Shown here: positions 46,700-58,699 of the stretch, piece by piece
Position numbering within the stretch: position 1 is the stretch's first letter
Layout: the number at the start of each line of letters is the position of its first letter
Source of the DNA: Opisthorchis felineus
Taxonomy: Eukaryota; Platyhelminthes; Trematoda; Opisthorchiida; Opisthorchiidae
DNA: 64,000 bases
Assembly: GCA_004794785.1 (NCBI GenBank)
Contig: SJOL01005499.1
Location: 265,266 to 329,265, forward strand
Direction of reading: 5' to 3'
The notes under the pieces: generated by a model
Told to the model about the DNA's origin: nothing
Database searches by the model: none
What the model saw: the letters and a program-made list of their open reading frames with translations, nothing else
Program-made: the position numbers and the translations under genes

Positions 46700-48900
46700 C
46701 TATTCTCCAGGTTTTCGCATTTGTATGCGGAACAAATTATTTTCTTCTCTTCAGACAGCAGCAACTACGGGGACACTAATCAAAATTTTCGCTGCTTTCA
46801 GTCCACCCAGGTATGGGTCGTTACAGTTTATTTCAAACAGAGTTTGAGAGAAACTCCTAAATGAACATAAATAGGTGACTGTTTGTGCAACAATTCCCTA
46901 GTGGATCTACAGTATTTTTGTGCCAAGTTAGATCACAAACATATCTACCCCTAATTCATAGTATATTAACTCCGTGAGGGCATTCCAGATAGCGTTGTTC
47001 TTGTGCTCTGGCAATCCAACTTTGAAGTGGATGAAGGAATGCGGACCACATGTGCGAGCTTACATATCAGTGGGTCTCATAGTATTTGACACTTTGCGGT
47101 ATGTCGTAACCGCCAAGAGCTCAATCATTCATCCGTGTGATTTAGATGGCCGCATTCATCCAAAATGCTAGCGTTTCTGTGCAATGTTTGTTCACCTGGC
47201 AAACAAATTTCCATGCAACTTCATGGGATCTGTCCAAAACACTCATCTTACTACTCCATGTCCCATCAAATTTCGGTCTTTCAGTTCCTTCTAGTTCTGT
47301 GCTGCCTCTGAGTCAGATGCAAACCCGTAGACATAGCTGTGGTAAAAGAACATAGTCGGAAAAATCGTGTCGGACTAGACAAAATAGGAATATGAGTAGT
47401 GCAAATGCACTAGCAACAACAATGGGAGTAGCAGGTGCTTGGTGGGCCTGGTGTATTTTGGAATTTTTGCAGGACAAGGCCAAACGCAACAACCTCATCC
47501 CCATCGCCACTGTGGTTCGTCGGTAAATTTGACCAAATTGGAATAATCACACACAGAGCCGAGATGAAACTTGGTATATCCGGATGTGATCAAAACTGGA
47601 CAGCACACGAAGTAAATAGGGTGAACGAAGTGAAAAACTGGTAGCGACGACCGAGATTACCGCTTTACGGTGTGAAGATCATTATCACTGTATTGGGACA
47701 GACCATGTGTGAAATAGGACCTTAAAGTTTATATCTAACTATCAGAAACAAGCCGGACTGAGAAATAAGTTTACAGCGCCTTTTCTCCAGGTCCTATTAG
47801 CTCTAAAGTCCGTCTGCCTCCCTCAGTTGTGCAGTAATCTCGTAAAGGAATCATATAAGTCGCCTTTTCTGTTTATTCGGCAACTCTGTGAAAATTTGAC
47901 GAAATCTGATGTTATTTTTCCTATCAGCTGATCTAGATTTCCCAAACAACTAGTTCAGCTCATTACTCATCATGCACATTTTGGTCTTTTGCCTCAGAGT
48001 CTCGATTTTGATAAATAGGCAATCACCGACTTTACGGTGTCATAAACAAAGCTTTTTCAATCCAAGGATGTCTGTCTACTTCAACTGTAAACAGTACTGA
48101 TGCTCCTGTACGTAACAAATGAAAACTCCTGCATCTTTTTCTAATTGTAGACATGATCAGGTTCATAACAAATGTCTTTCCGTATCATTTTGCTGCACTA
48201 GAAGAAATCAGGCTTCCCATTCGTAACCACTAGTGGGACTAACAAGAGACGTCACGGACCTGTGAAAGAAATGCCACCACCAACAGATGACCAACAGCTC
48301 GATTAGCTTTCCATGACACGGTGTTGTCATCTACTGTCGACCGACGTCCCATCTGTTTGCATGTAAAGTGTTTCCTCTACAAAGACACTAAATTCTTTTC
48401 CCGACAGAGAGAAAGGAAGTATGAGGCACCTTCCATGTCTTCGGCATCCGGTCAACGTAAAGTCCGGGGTATCCGCATGCTTGGTGCGATACAATAAACA
48501 GCTTCAACTAGATTGTATTACCGAAAATTCAACAACCTTTGAAGGGCGGATCTCAGAATTACCGGATATAGTTGCATGTTTTTTCGCCAATTCCCGTACC
48601 CGGATTTGGAGTTTCCACCATCCCAATTAACTACCTCGGCCACAGTTGTCGGCATTTCCTGCCCTTTAAATCTTTTCCGCTTAGTAGTGTTGCCAACGCT
48701 TTCGTCAGAGCACAACATTTTCTGGTTGCTACCGTTCCTCAGTCCGATTGTGTTCTGTTGCACGTCTGAATGGATGTCTGACGTACCTGTAGGATACAGC
48801 ATATTTTTATGACAGCCTCACAGCAGATAGCTTATGGAACCGTCCATTTTATCCCAACTGCCTTGGAGCTTCACGAGAGAGTCTAGCTATTTGATTTGAT
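46700..48900. other. No assignable gene
   Basis: Only short ORFs on both strands and no known repeat recognised. Spacer between the SINE-A copies at 46475 and 48920. Confidence 0.4.
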
Positions 48901-48919
48901 CACCTGAACCTTTTCTATT

Positions 48920-49115
48920 GGGGCGAGATGGCTAAAGTGGTTAGAGCACGAATTTACTGACCGGAAGGTCCATGGTTCGAACCCGACCTCTGCCTCTCGA
49001 CTTCCCCTGTCCAGGCTTGGGCAACCTGGCCGTATCCCAGCCCTCGTGCTTCCTTCGGGTGGCATGGCAGCTAGGCACCGAAAGGGTGCTACGGCTGAAC
49101 GAATTCTTTACATTC
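48920..49115 (+). mobile_element. SINE-A copy with intact pol III boxes
   Basis: Best-preserved copy. Box A-like TGGCTAAAGTGG (48929-48940) and box B GGTTCGAACCC (48974-48984) are spaced as in tRNA genes. The body ends near A-C-G-A-A-T-T-C-T-T-T. It lies about 200 bp downstream of the gene 2 stop codon, on the opposite strand. The tRNA-derived origin is inferred from these boxes. Confidence 0.85.
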
Positions 49116-49321
49116 CATTCTGTACGACACACGCGGTTAAAATGGAAACGTTTTCCACCTTCGTTAGCGTGAGTGATTTCATGAAACGATGAGAAATTAT
49201 CCGTTCTCGTCATGAGACAAGGTCGACACCTTTGAACAGCATCCCTTAGGAATTTGTATGAAGAAGAACTCAAATAGTCTTCCAACAATTTTATTCGTTG
49301 ATGAGTTCCCGAGGTCAGGTG

Positions 49322-52300
49322 TCAATAAGCGTTAAACCTACAGTACTTGAAGTCTTTATTCAACTCCACTTGCATTCTAAAATGCTCTAGAGCATCCACC
49401 GGCTGCCTGAACATCAGTTTGTAGTAACTTACACCAAACGAAAGCTGGCCGTTCGGTGTTGAAACAAATTCGTCTTGATAGCCGCGCTTGACCTCACACC
49501 GGAACCACGGAAATCTCTTCCTGGAAAGATACTGTTGGAGCTACAATGAAAAATGAAGATGATAAAAATAACGTCAATCAAAACAATATTAATAACATCA
49601 GTAATCGCTAAATTGACTACGTATAACAATACTCATAATAGAAGTAAAACTTGAGAGGTGGTTTCTGGTGAAGCATCGGAACAAAACGATTTCATCTCAA
49701 TGAACTGTAACCATTTGGACTATCACGAAATTTCGCCTTCCTGCCGCACTATTTAACTGTACGCATAGGACGCTAGTCAGTGTCTGATGGATTTCGGCGG
49801 GAACGGTACACCACATAAGTGTCTGAATTGATCGATCAGCATGACGAACAAGACAAACTCTTCTAGGTGACACTATGTTCCCAAAAAAGAAACCTTCTGT
49901 TGGAATAGTGTGATTAGTCTCCAGTGAGTGGGACTCTTTTCACTTGACACACCACACTACTCAAAATGTTGCTGAAAACTCTTCGGCAGCCTTATGAGTA
50001 GTATATTATGCCAAGAAAATACACTATGGTATTCTGGGATACCGTACCAATTAACACCTGAGTAAAAGAATACCACTATTAAAATGGGTCCCTCGTAAAC
50101 CACAGTGAAATTTTCCAATGAGTGTACCTCTCTGGGAACCTGTTCTACTCACTCGTCTGCGAATTTGCCAGCGAGTACGAATCAGGACAGTCTCCTTTGG
50201 CATTCCAGAAGGAACACAGATTCGCAGACGAAACTAGCCGACTAACTCGCGAAATCGTTCCCTTTCCAGATAGAAACATGGCGTTATGTATAGTTTTTTA
50301 ACCACTTAAAATAGATCGGAAAAAAGGCACAGAATACGTGAAAACCTCACTGTGAGCTTGCAGCTGAAATGAATGCAGATGAAGCTCACCAAATATTCTC
50401 ATTTTCACACCAATTTCGCCTTAATAAGAAGCTCAACCGAATCTAACCGAATCTCTCGCCTATGGATTGTCTTGTTCAAGGCCGTTCATGTTTCAGTTGA
50501 TACGATATTTAAGACATCGCAACACATTGTACAGACGCAAAGCACCACTCATAAGACCGCGCAAAACCCTTCAACAGTCCACGATCGGTTTCGCCATTCC
50601 TGAAGCTGATCAGCTAGGCGCAGTTCCCTAGTTTATATCAGCTTTATGTTCTACGTGAACCCAAACTGACCGGTCGTGGATTATCGAAGAGTTCTCAGTG
50701 AACTTATGAGTAGTGTGTTATGTCTGGAGAATTCAGATGAAGTTGTAGTGGCAAGTCTAGGCGTAATATAATTTTGTCCAAACTGATCAAAGTTTGTTTA
50801 CTTTGCTGCTCAACGAAACATAATTGCAGTCACTTGGAACAAACGAAAATTACTCACTCGAGGACATTTTGTAGGCTTCTTAACCCCGGTCACCCGAATC
50901 CTGGTTTGTCCTGAGAATGATACGAGACTAGGTATAAAGCGTTCGCCAATAGACCAGGAAACAGTTTACATGAACAAAAGATGAAAATGCACTGTTTATC
51001 GAACAGTCAATATTGGTGCATTATGGTTGTATATGACATATGTATCTTAAAATTCTAAAAAAAATTTTGTTGCTAGTACCAGGACGACCACTTTAACATT
51101 TCAGATTCAAAATGCTTTCTGTCCGTCAGATTGCAATGCGAGTTGATCCAATATGGCTGGTTTGATTCTACTGCCCGTCGACAGTATAGTCTAAGTTGAA
51201 TTAGAACACAAGTTTGACGGAAACTCGAGGACTGAGACTACCTGATGAAACCCGAGAAGAGCGAACCCAGTCGTGGGTTGTCAAATAGTTTTCAGTTGCC
51301 GTATGAATGGTGTGTTCCGTCAAGAAAATGCATCTGTTCGATCCACAGACCTGGTGCGCAGCAGGTAATTCAGTCGAGGAAAACATTCAGTAAGATCAAC
51401 TGCGGTGGCTCGATCATGTGCTACGCATGCCAAAACCTTGTCTACTGAGACGAGTGTTGTTCTCCGTGTCTCCTTCAGAATGGTGCAAACAACGAGGTGG
51501 ACAAATTTAGGGCTTTAAATAAAGTAAAATGAAATATGTGGTTGTACGGCAGTGAAGCATCAGTGTCAACACTGGTTTTGCTGTCTCTGAAGTTGTTGAT
51601 GGTGTGATATTCAGAGGAACACGTTTTAAGATTAGTGATGATGACAACTTGGAATTCGAGTGGTTTTCACGAAGAGATTGATACCATCATCAGCGCGCGC
51701 ACAAGATCACTAACGAAGCGGTTGCAAGCTCAAATGGGAAGCAGATCAATAGCTGATCGATCAACTGCCAGTCAACGTAACAGAGCTATTCTCACATGCT
51801 GCCGATACGGACTGCATGTGGCCAAGATGAATTCGAGTGAATTTGAACGAGTAACAACAGCCTAACCTCCTGTCAAAAGGAAAAAGACACAAATTAGATC
51901 ACACTTATGAGCACATCTTGTGTCCTAGACTAGTACTACCCATTCTATAATTTCGGTTTTCTATACAATATAAACTCACTGTTATTCAGTACTTTAGTAC
52001 TCGCTTGAAGGTAAAAGGAACAATTTGTCAGAGGTCGGTTGAGTTGGACAAGAAACAACAGCATTAGTTCAGTCGATATCTGTCACAAATATCTTTCAGA
52101 AATATTCATTTATGCCGCACTCTGTTTCTGGAGCGAAGATATGAACCCAATGCGAAGTGTTCATCTCCCAATCTATCCACAATGTGGCACACTTTTTTGC
52201 TGACTTGGAGATTAAAATTTTGCCTAACCGTTTTTAGTTTCTTTTTCAGATGTGTATGCATGTCTTTGTGGTGACTCAGGAACACACTGGGTTTCTGTTT

Positions 52301-55300
52301 GTTGTTACTGGTACCCAAAAAGTACTGAGTCAAGAACTGGTCCGAAAAGAGATCGAACTCAAAATCCTACCATGAAGTAACTAGACCACAGGGATAAAAA
52401 CGACTCTAAGTAAGCAGCGCGAAATGTTGTGTAAAACCAACAATCAGAACAACGCCGAAGGTTTCCAGCAGTGTTGTGATCACTACTGGTCATTTGGAAA
52501 GACTGAGGACACCGAGGATAAACAGCGTTATTCAACAGCCTAAAGCCCTTACCGTTACGCTATAACCCTCGAGCAATAAACCCCAAACAAATTTCCAATA
52601 TTCCAGTTTTTTTTTCATTTTGAAAAAATCAATTTTCTTTTGAACTGAGACATCCAAGAAATTCGCCTTGTTCTTATGAAATTCGCCGAAAGCAACACGA
52701 TCAAACCCCGAATTGATAAGTTCATACAGCATTGGTGAAAACTGGCGGGATCGAAATCAGGGTATACTGACGACAGTCACTATTTGCTTGATAGAAACAA
52801 AATACTCACAGAAATTGTCCTCTTATGAGTTTGATTTGCACTGTTATAGTGCAGGCTGGCTTGGTCTGAGCTAAACCAGTTCCTCCGACCTATCCAAGTG
52901 GTCTGAACATCACATAAACTTGAAAATCTAACTGATGACTTTGCTCTTAAGGAGAGCCCGTCATTCAGCTGCGAAACCCTTTCTGTGCCTAGCGGCCATG
53001 CTACCCGAAGGAAGCATCAGGGCTGAGATACTGTCTAGTTACCCAAGCCTCTAGGCAGAGGTCAAGATGCCGAAGTAAGTTTCGAACCACCCACCTTCCG
53101 GTCAGTAAGTTCGCGCCTTAACCACTGAACTATTTCGAGCTCCATTAAGGATAGTCATGCTTATTTTGCTGGACTTTTCTTCACTGACGTAAAAAAACAC
53201 TTTTTGCTTTTGGCTAAACATGGTTCAGTTTGAAATTTGGAACAAAGAACTCTAGACAAATTACATGTGGGACAAAACTAGAGACTGTGTTTGAAAGCGA
53301 CATAATTTAAGACATGGTTGTGTGGCTTTAACCAATCAGATCCAATTCAAATAATTGATGTATCAAAAGAGCAATAAATGCATCACTGTCTGAAAAGTGC
53401 GAGTCCGTACCCACTGAAAGGCCGCATTTTCCCATAGGGTAACTTAGGCCCCGGGCTATTGCCCCGGCTAATACAGGTCGCGATACATACTCGCCCCAAA
53501 CGTCACTCTGGTCGATTTTCAGTTCAAATTGGTCGCCAGTTGGTCCAAGCTGTTGACATCTGACTTTTCTCCACCAGGGGTGTGGCTGGGATGATACCTT
53601 AAAATAAATACATGAAAGATTCAAGAGCTACATGGTTATGTTGATAGCATGTTATCCCACACATATTACCTAATATATACAATATATTATGAATAAACAA
53701 AATATGGTATTGAATGCAAACGCAAATATATACAGTGTAAAGAATACGATAAAGCTGGACATGCACCCGCGAACTCTGGATTGATAAAACAAGAAAAACT
53801 TTTGGTTATGCTCCGGTCCTATTGAACCCTGAAGAAAAGACAGAGGGGACTTGCCTTCAAACAATAAAGGGCTTAGATTATATTGCTATATTTCATATCA
53901 CACTGATACGCTACACGGACTGTGAGGACAAGCGCAAATGCGTCTCTCTTCAGTGCTCTGTATTCGTTCCTGTCGGGCAACATCTAAATCTTTAAATCTG
54001 TCGACAGAAATGAGGATTGGACAGCATAGACATTGGCTGTCGCTCTCAGCTGCACGATTCGGCAGGGGATCGTTCAGCATCACCAACGAGCTTTTGATAT
54101 GTTTACGTGTTGCGCATGACAGTTCATTGCTCGTATGAATAAAAATCGTCAGTTCAAACACTAATGATAAATCAGCTTTCAAGAAATACAATCACTTGCA
54201 AATGAATTTGGTTTTACGAGAGACTCACCTGGAACCCAGTTGAATCTCTCGTTTGTGATGTTTCCATGAAACTGAATGTGCTGCACCAGGCCGCCTCATG
54301 TTCCAGTTGCTACGATATTTGAGATATCGCGATGCATGTAATTTTGCGCAATGTACTACTCATGGTTGTTGAAAATTCTTCGACAGCCCAAATGAGTGTA
54401 TTTCTTGAAAACAGTCCAATTTGGGTTCAAGTAGAACATAAGGTTGACGAAAACTCGGGACTGCGCCTGCTTGATTAGCCCCAAAAAGGGCGAAACCGGT
54501 CGTGGGCTGTCGAAGAACTTTCAGCAACCTTATGAGTAGTACATTGCGCAAAATTACATAAATCAGCTTGTTTCTAACTGAGTACACATCATTTAAGTTC
54601 ACGTGCAGCCCACACATACGTGCACCAAAGCCGTTACAGCGCCTGGTGCTACTGCTCAGCTCATTGGACAGATAAATGACCCACTCTCAATCGAAGAGCC
54701 GGTCAGCGCATGATCACCTCATGTGGATTCCGCGTTCGAAGGGTGAATGGCACTATATCCTGTCTAAATGTGAGACACCACCAAGTGGACAATTCAAAAT
54801 TGCTGTATTTTTGACAGCTGCGACAAATCCTGTTAGAAATCCATCCAAGTATTTACAAAACATTCCTATGGTCAACGTCAGGAAGTTAAACACTGGACGT
54901 GGGGTTGTCACGCCAAAAAAATATTCCAAGAATGGTTAGCGGCCGTTTTGTTTCAAAAGCTTTATAAATCACTTAGCTACACTTTTTTATTGAACGTTTT
55001 TATCCCTTATTGTTTCACGGAAGCCACCAACTCAGTTTGGGAGTCACGGACATTTTTGCTGAAACCGAAATTACCAATCGGTCAGTTAACATCTCCAAAC
55101 GATACAACATGTGTGCCAGCTCTGGGTGATGTAAGAGACATGATACACTGTCTTACCTTCTTCGAATATCCTACCCTTCTATCTTTTCTAGCAACGAGTG
55201 ACAGTATTGCGCATTCCATTGTGTGGAAACACACAGCAACTTCAGTCTCAACAACCGACCGGTAGTTTTAATTCCCTTAATTTGCAAGCTAAGACGAGAC

Positions 55301-58300
55301 TAAAGAAAGGCAAGTACCGATTGAAATTGAGTTCTAATTTATGGGTCTAATGCCTATCTTACTTCCTTATCTGGTCGGTAGCTTTTGAATTTTCGCTGAT
55401 CAATAACGATGATACAACTCCGTTTCCGACTCCATGCGATTCATTTTACGAAACATTGAGTGTTAGACCGTCCGAACGCACTGTATGTCCTCATTTTTCA
55501 CAAAACAAACTTATTGCATTGCGAAGCAATTCCTGCGCACATGTGGGCGCGCCTTAATTCCACACTGACAGTAATGCCCTTGGACCGGATGTCATTTAAG
55601 TTTACGAAACGAGCAAATTACCACTGTAATCAGTTGCTAAGTCTCTGCAGAAATCGAACTACTTACCATTGCTTCTCTTTGTTATTTGAACATGGCAATA
55701 CAGGTCCCTCATATCATGTGAAGCTGGCTTATGTCGTGTCTCGTGAAGTTGTTTAACTAGCTGAATGTACTCTGATTATGGCCCGACTGAGATCACGTGG
55801 AGTAAAAACATACAGGCGCCTGTGGCCCAAAACCTAAGGTGGTGGCTGTTCTGACAGAGCAGCAGAAAGGCAGTGGTCACAATGTTATCCACACAGTGGG
55901 TGGAGTGATTCGCGCAAATTTTCAACAGACCGGTCAATATAATCGAATTCTTTGTCGCCTACTGGTATTTATATGCCACTCAATGAAGATAACCATTTTG
56001 TAAGCTCTGGATTGATTACTGACGAAACCTGCCACCCGATGAACGAATATCCATTCAGTTTCTTCCGCCAGCGGTGGACTAAAGGTGGAAAAATACGGGC
56101 TGGATAGCCTGGTAGTAACTGCAATGTCATTTGGTTTACGAGGCAATAAACGCCAAAGTCCTGAGCTATGTTTTCTGACCGCGTTTTCTTCTGAACGAAT
56201 CACATTATCTAAATAAACACAATTTCCTGTGTTTCCCCTGATGAAACACTGCTTATTAGGTTGTTGAAAACTCTTCAGCAGCCCACTGCCTCTCCAGGAA
56301 TGCGAAAACGCCAACGGGTCGTCGGATAGTTCTCAGAAAACCTACAAAAATATATTATATCAAGTAAACGTTCTGAGACCTTTGTGCAACGCAGTCACTT
56401 GGAGAACATCACGAAGAAGGTATTCAGCTAGAATACGCTTGAGTCTCTCGCAAATGAGAAAATGGTTCTACCAAGGCAGTGGCTTTACGCTTGAATAGTG
56501 TGCTCCACATCCCATGGTCTGGTTCGCACCAGAATACCTAATTTAGCTGGCATGACCTCAGAAAATCTTCACAGTATTAAGAGTTGCAAGAATGTCAAGG
56601 TTCCAGGTGACGATGTTCCTCTTTGGTTTAGTCAGTGCTTCACCAGTAACTGAGTTCGATTTGGTGTCTGCCTACACAAAACGGGCTACCCACACTCAGT
56701 ATCCCAGCAACCAGACATAAGTGGATCCCCAGTGTGCGTCGCTCCGTCCGTCAACCACAATTCAGATCTATATTCTTCCGCCTGTCCACATGAGTCTCAG
56801 ATTTTATCTCCAGATCATTGACTTTAAATAACGAAATGAAATGCATTATTGGTTGTTGATCAGGTGGCTGTTGATCTGTTCGCCGAGCTTGGCGAACAGA
56901 TCAACAGCCACCTGATCAACAACCAATAAACTCACCCGAGAAATGAAATGCATTTTCTCACTCGATAAATGTGACAGAATTACGTGCACATTATTCGGGA
57001 TAATTACAACTGTAGTAGAATGAAAATTTTGACTCACAAACTGACAGAAATCGCGTACACTACGCGGTTGTATCAGTGCAATGAAAGCTATTGAAGGAGG
57101 TGCGGAAGATGAGGTATGATGAACCATAAGATCCCGGTGTATAACACGGTAGCAACAACAAAACCAAACGCCAATATATTTGCGAAGGTACTGTACAGCC
57201 AAAATCCTATTGCGGTGAGGAACTCATGGAACATACTGGCAAGCCATTAAATGTACGAAGGTCTCACAGGTGGTCTCCAAACTAGCAAAGACGGTCGCTC
57301 TTAAAGTAGACTGAAGAAACGTCAGCTAGACTGTCATATAGACAGCCGTCCAAGGTGTCGAAAAACAAATCCTATAGGAGTGGAGTGGCAGAAAAGCATC
57401 ACTGAGGACTCTCACACAAAGGTATCCTGGAGAGGTATTATATTTTTGTTACGGCCTCCTTCTACCCTTTGTTTATCCGCAGTCGGCTTCTTCGAAGAAT
57501 AATCAGGTAGATTTGAAACGTTTCCTGTGACTACGCAAAATCTATCCACCGGAAATCGTCTCAACTCATCCACTAGTAGTGGGACCACAATTCTGTCACC
57601 AAGTGCATCTTTAACATATGATAGTTTGCCCCTAAGGTGAACCTTCCATAAGAGGAAACCTCCCTCCAAAGTGCGCCTTCCTTAGGTCTAATTTCTTCAC
57701 TCTATATGCCTTAACGAAAGTAGGCCACATGAGAGTGTGGTCAATCGATAACCATCTTCTGCAAATAGCGCTTGTTGTTTTTCACATGAATTATTTGAAT
57801 CTGATCAATGTTGTCTTAGCCAACCAAAACGAGATTACTGTTCAACTCATTAGAAAGATCAGAGAAAAACCGGAGCCTGTGACTCAGCGCTGAAGACCAT
57901 TCAAACAGGATGCCCTGACTTGACCCCATCGCATTGAGTTTGACTCAGAAGTAAGCCTATCTATCAACAACCCCATTAGAAAAGTCAACTAGAGTCAAAA
58001 CAAAGTTCAATTTAAGGCCATTTTGTTTCAGCTCCTGGCGAAAACTCATTCTGATGAGCTGCATCTGTGGCGAAACTAATCCTAACCGTTGATCAACTAG
58101 GCGTTGGGTGAGAACAGTGGTACCGAAAATGTTTGCTTGACTGTCAAACCCTCTTAGATGTACGATCAGCCGTTTAACACACAGTAAAAGGCGATAGTCT
58201 GACCCCTCTACTCATACGAACAGACCATTACGTCAAAAGCGGAACAACGGTGCAAAACCGCATCCGTACAAAATGAGTCGTCGGAGATAACGATGAAAAG

Positions 58301-58684
58301 CAAGCTACCTGTTGTGGGAAGCAAAATCGTGGGTGCAAACGCGCGGAGAATTTTTACTGACTTTATTAAAGGTGTTTAGTCCATTCCTAGCGATTACATT
58401 CACTACAAATGTTCCCGTTCCATAGGTTTGGTGAATGAAGCCCGTACAAAGCAATTAAAATGTGTTCTAGACATGATCGTTGTTAGGAGAACCGATTCCT
58501 TATATAAAGACTACTTTACACGACAATTAATTTAATCGGTACCTCATTTGTCCCCCCACCTCCAAAGGGGAGTATATTAAGTACAGTCGTATGAATTCAG
58601 CGATACAAAACTAAACTCACTGTAATCAGCTCCTGAGGTAAAACCTAAAAAAGTGATGACGGTGAATAGCATGAAACGGATCAT
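49322..58684 (-). CDS. Secreted protein gene 2 of a tandem pair (multi-exon)
   Basis: Coding exons on the minus strand: exon 1 at 58684-58621 (64 nt; M-I-R-F, hydrophobic signal peptide, ends G-A-D-Y, GTGAGT donor, same as gene 1). Exon 2, tentative, at 57009-56936 (74 nt; includes V-I-L-S-H-L; GTGAGT donor; correct phase). Exon 3 at 53597-53415 (183 nt; [27 protein letters not shown]). Exon 4 at 49540-49322 (219 nt including TGA; F-P-W-F-R-C, Y-Y-K-L-M-F, L-N-K, F-N-A-Y). The protein is about 179 codons with exon 2 as drawn. Paralogy with gene 1 in exons 1, 3 and 4, including exact exon 1 and exon 4 lengths, supports a tandem duplication. Function not recognised. The palindrome at 56846-56929 starts 6 nt beyond the exon 2 donor. 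Confidence 0.78.
49955..50015. repeat. Short HHR-C terminal inverted pair
   Basis: C-A-C-T-A-C-T-C-A-A-A-A-T-G-T-T-G-C-T-G followed within 45 bp by C-C-T-T-A-T-G-A-G-T-A-G-T: the family terminal segment in both orientations with almost nothing between. In intron 3 of gene 2. Confidence 0.7.
50535..50725. repeat. HHR-C copy with terminal segments at both ends
   Basis: The left end (C-A-C-C-A-C-T-C-A-T-A-A-G) and right end (C-T-T-A-T-G-A-G-T-A-G-T-G) are inverted. The minus-strand hammerhead near 50575-50632 has CTGATCA for CTGATGA, so it is inactive. In intron 3 of gene 2. Confidence 0.7.
51190..51330 (+). repeat. HHR-C copy with dead hammerhead
   Basis: CTGATGA is retained (51242-51248), but GAAA has become GAAC and stem II is disrupted. 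The terminal segment follows to about 51330. Confidence 0.7.
51395..51610 (+). mobile_element. LINE 3' end fragment
   Basis: The plus strand reads L-D-H-V-L-R-M-P-K, then R-R-V-L-F-S-V, and [10 protein letters not shown], the same block as at 28868-28950. The AATAAA and G-G-T-T-G-T-A-C-G-G-C-A-G tail seen at 29229-29255 recurs here (51520-51555). Same subfamily as 28772. In intron 3 of gene 2, antisense. Confidence 0.75.
52960..53143 (-). mobile_element. SINE-A copy in intron 3 of gene 2
   Basis: Minus-strand SINE-A with head at 53085-53143 (B box TGGTTCGAA-like, mutated) and body to 52960. It sits 270 bp from exon 3, in the same orientation as the gene. Confidence 0.8.
54185..54556. repeat. 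Second inverted HHR-C dimer
   Basis: A minus-oriented unit (54185-54390) is joined at 54390/54391 to a plus-oriented unit (to 54556). 54339-54363 and 54531-54555 are perfect 25-bp reverse complements, extended with mismatches to about 52 bp. The minus unit ends one nucleotide inside the predicted hammerhead cleavage site. The plus-oriented hammerhead (54462-54505) has TTGATTA for CTGATGA and is inactive; GAAACCGGTC is retained. Located in intron 2 of gene 2. Confidence 0.8.
54690..54775 (+). mobile_element. SINE-B 5' fragment
   Basis: Matches the 5' landmark (T-G-G-C-A-C-T-A-T-A-T-C-C-T-G-T-C-T-A-A-A). Truncated before the tRNA-like part. Confidence 0.6.
56255..56460. repeat. Strongly decayed HHR-C copy
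   Basis: The terminal segment (G-G-T-T-G-T-T-G-A-A-A-A-C-T-C-T-T-C) and the unit-body word A-T-T-C-A-G-C-T-A are recognisable. The ribozyme part is gone. Confidence 0.5.
56846..56929. repeat. Perfect 39-bp inverted repeat, 6-nt loop
   Basis: Arms 56846-56884 and 56891-56929 are exact reverse complements around the loop GAGCTT. A 15-bp direct repeat (GAAATGAAATGCATT) lies on both sides, at 56833-56847 and about 56940-56954. On the minus strand it begins 6 nt after the predicted exon 2 donor of gene 2. Confidence 0.95.
58030..58105 (+). repeat. Possible diverged HHR-C hammerhead
   Basis: CTGATGA followed by a stem-loop-length spacer and GGCGAAAC, with C-G-A-A-A-A-C-T-C upstream as in HHR-C. 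Stem II pairs poorly. In intron 1 of gene 2. Confidence 0.35.
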
Positions 58685-58699
58685 TGTGCAGACCACCAA

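Noticed and set aside
57412..57669. Minus ORF as an exon of gene 2
   Set aside because: It lies between exons 1 and 3, but no phase-compatible splice sites fit and no gene 1 counterpart was found; L-V-D-E-L-R-R-F resembles LINE endonuclease text only loosely.
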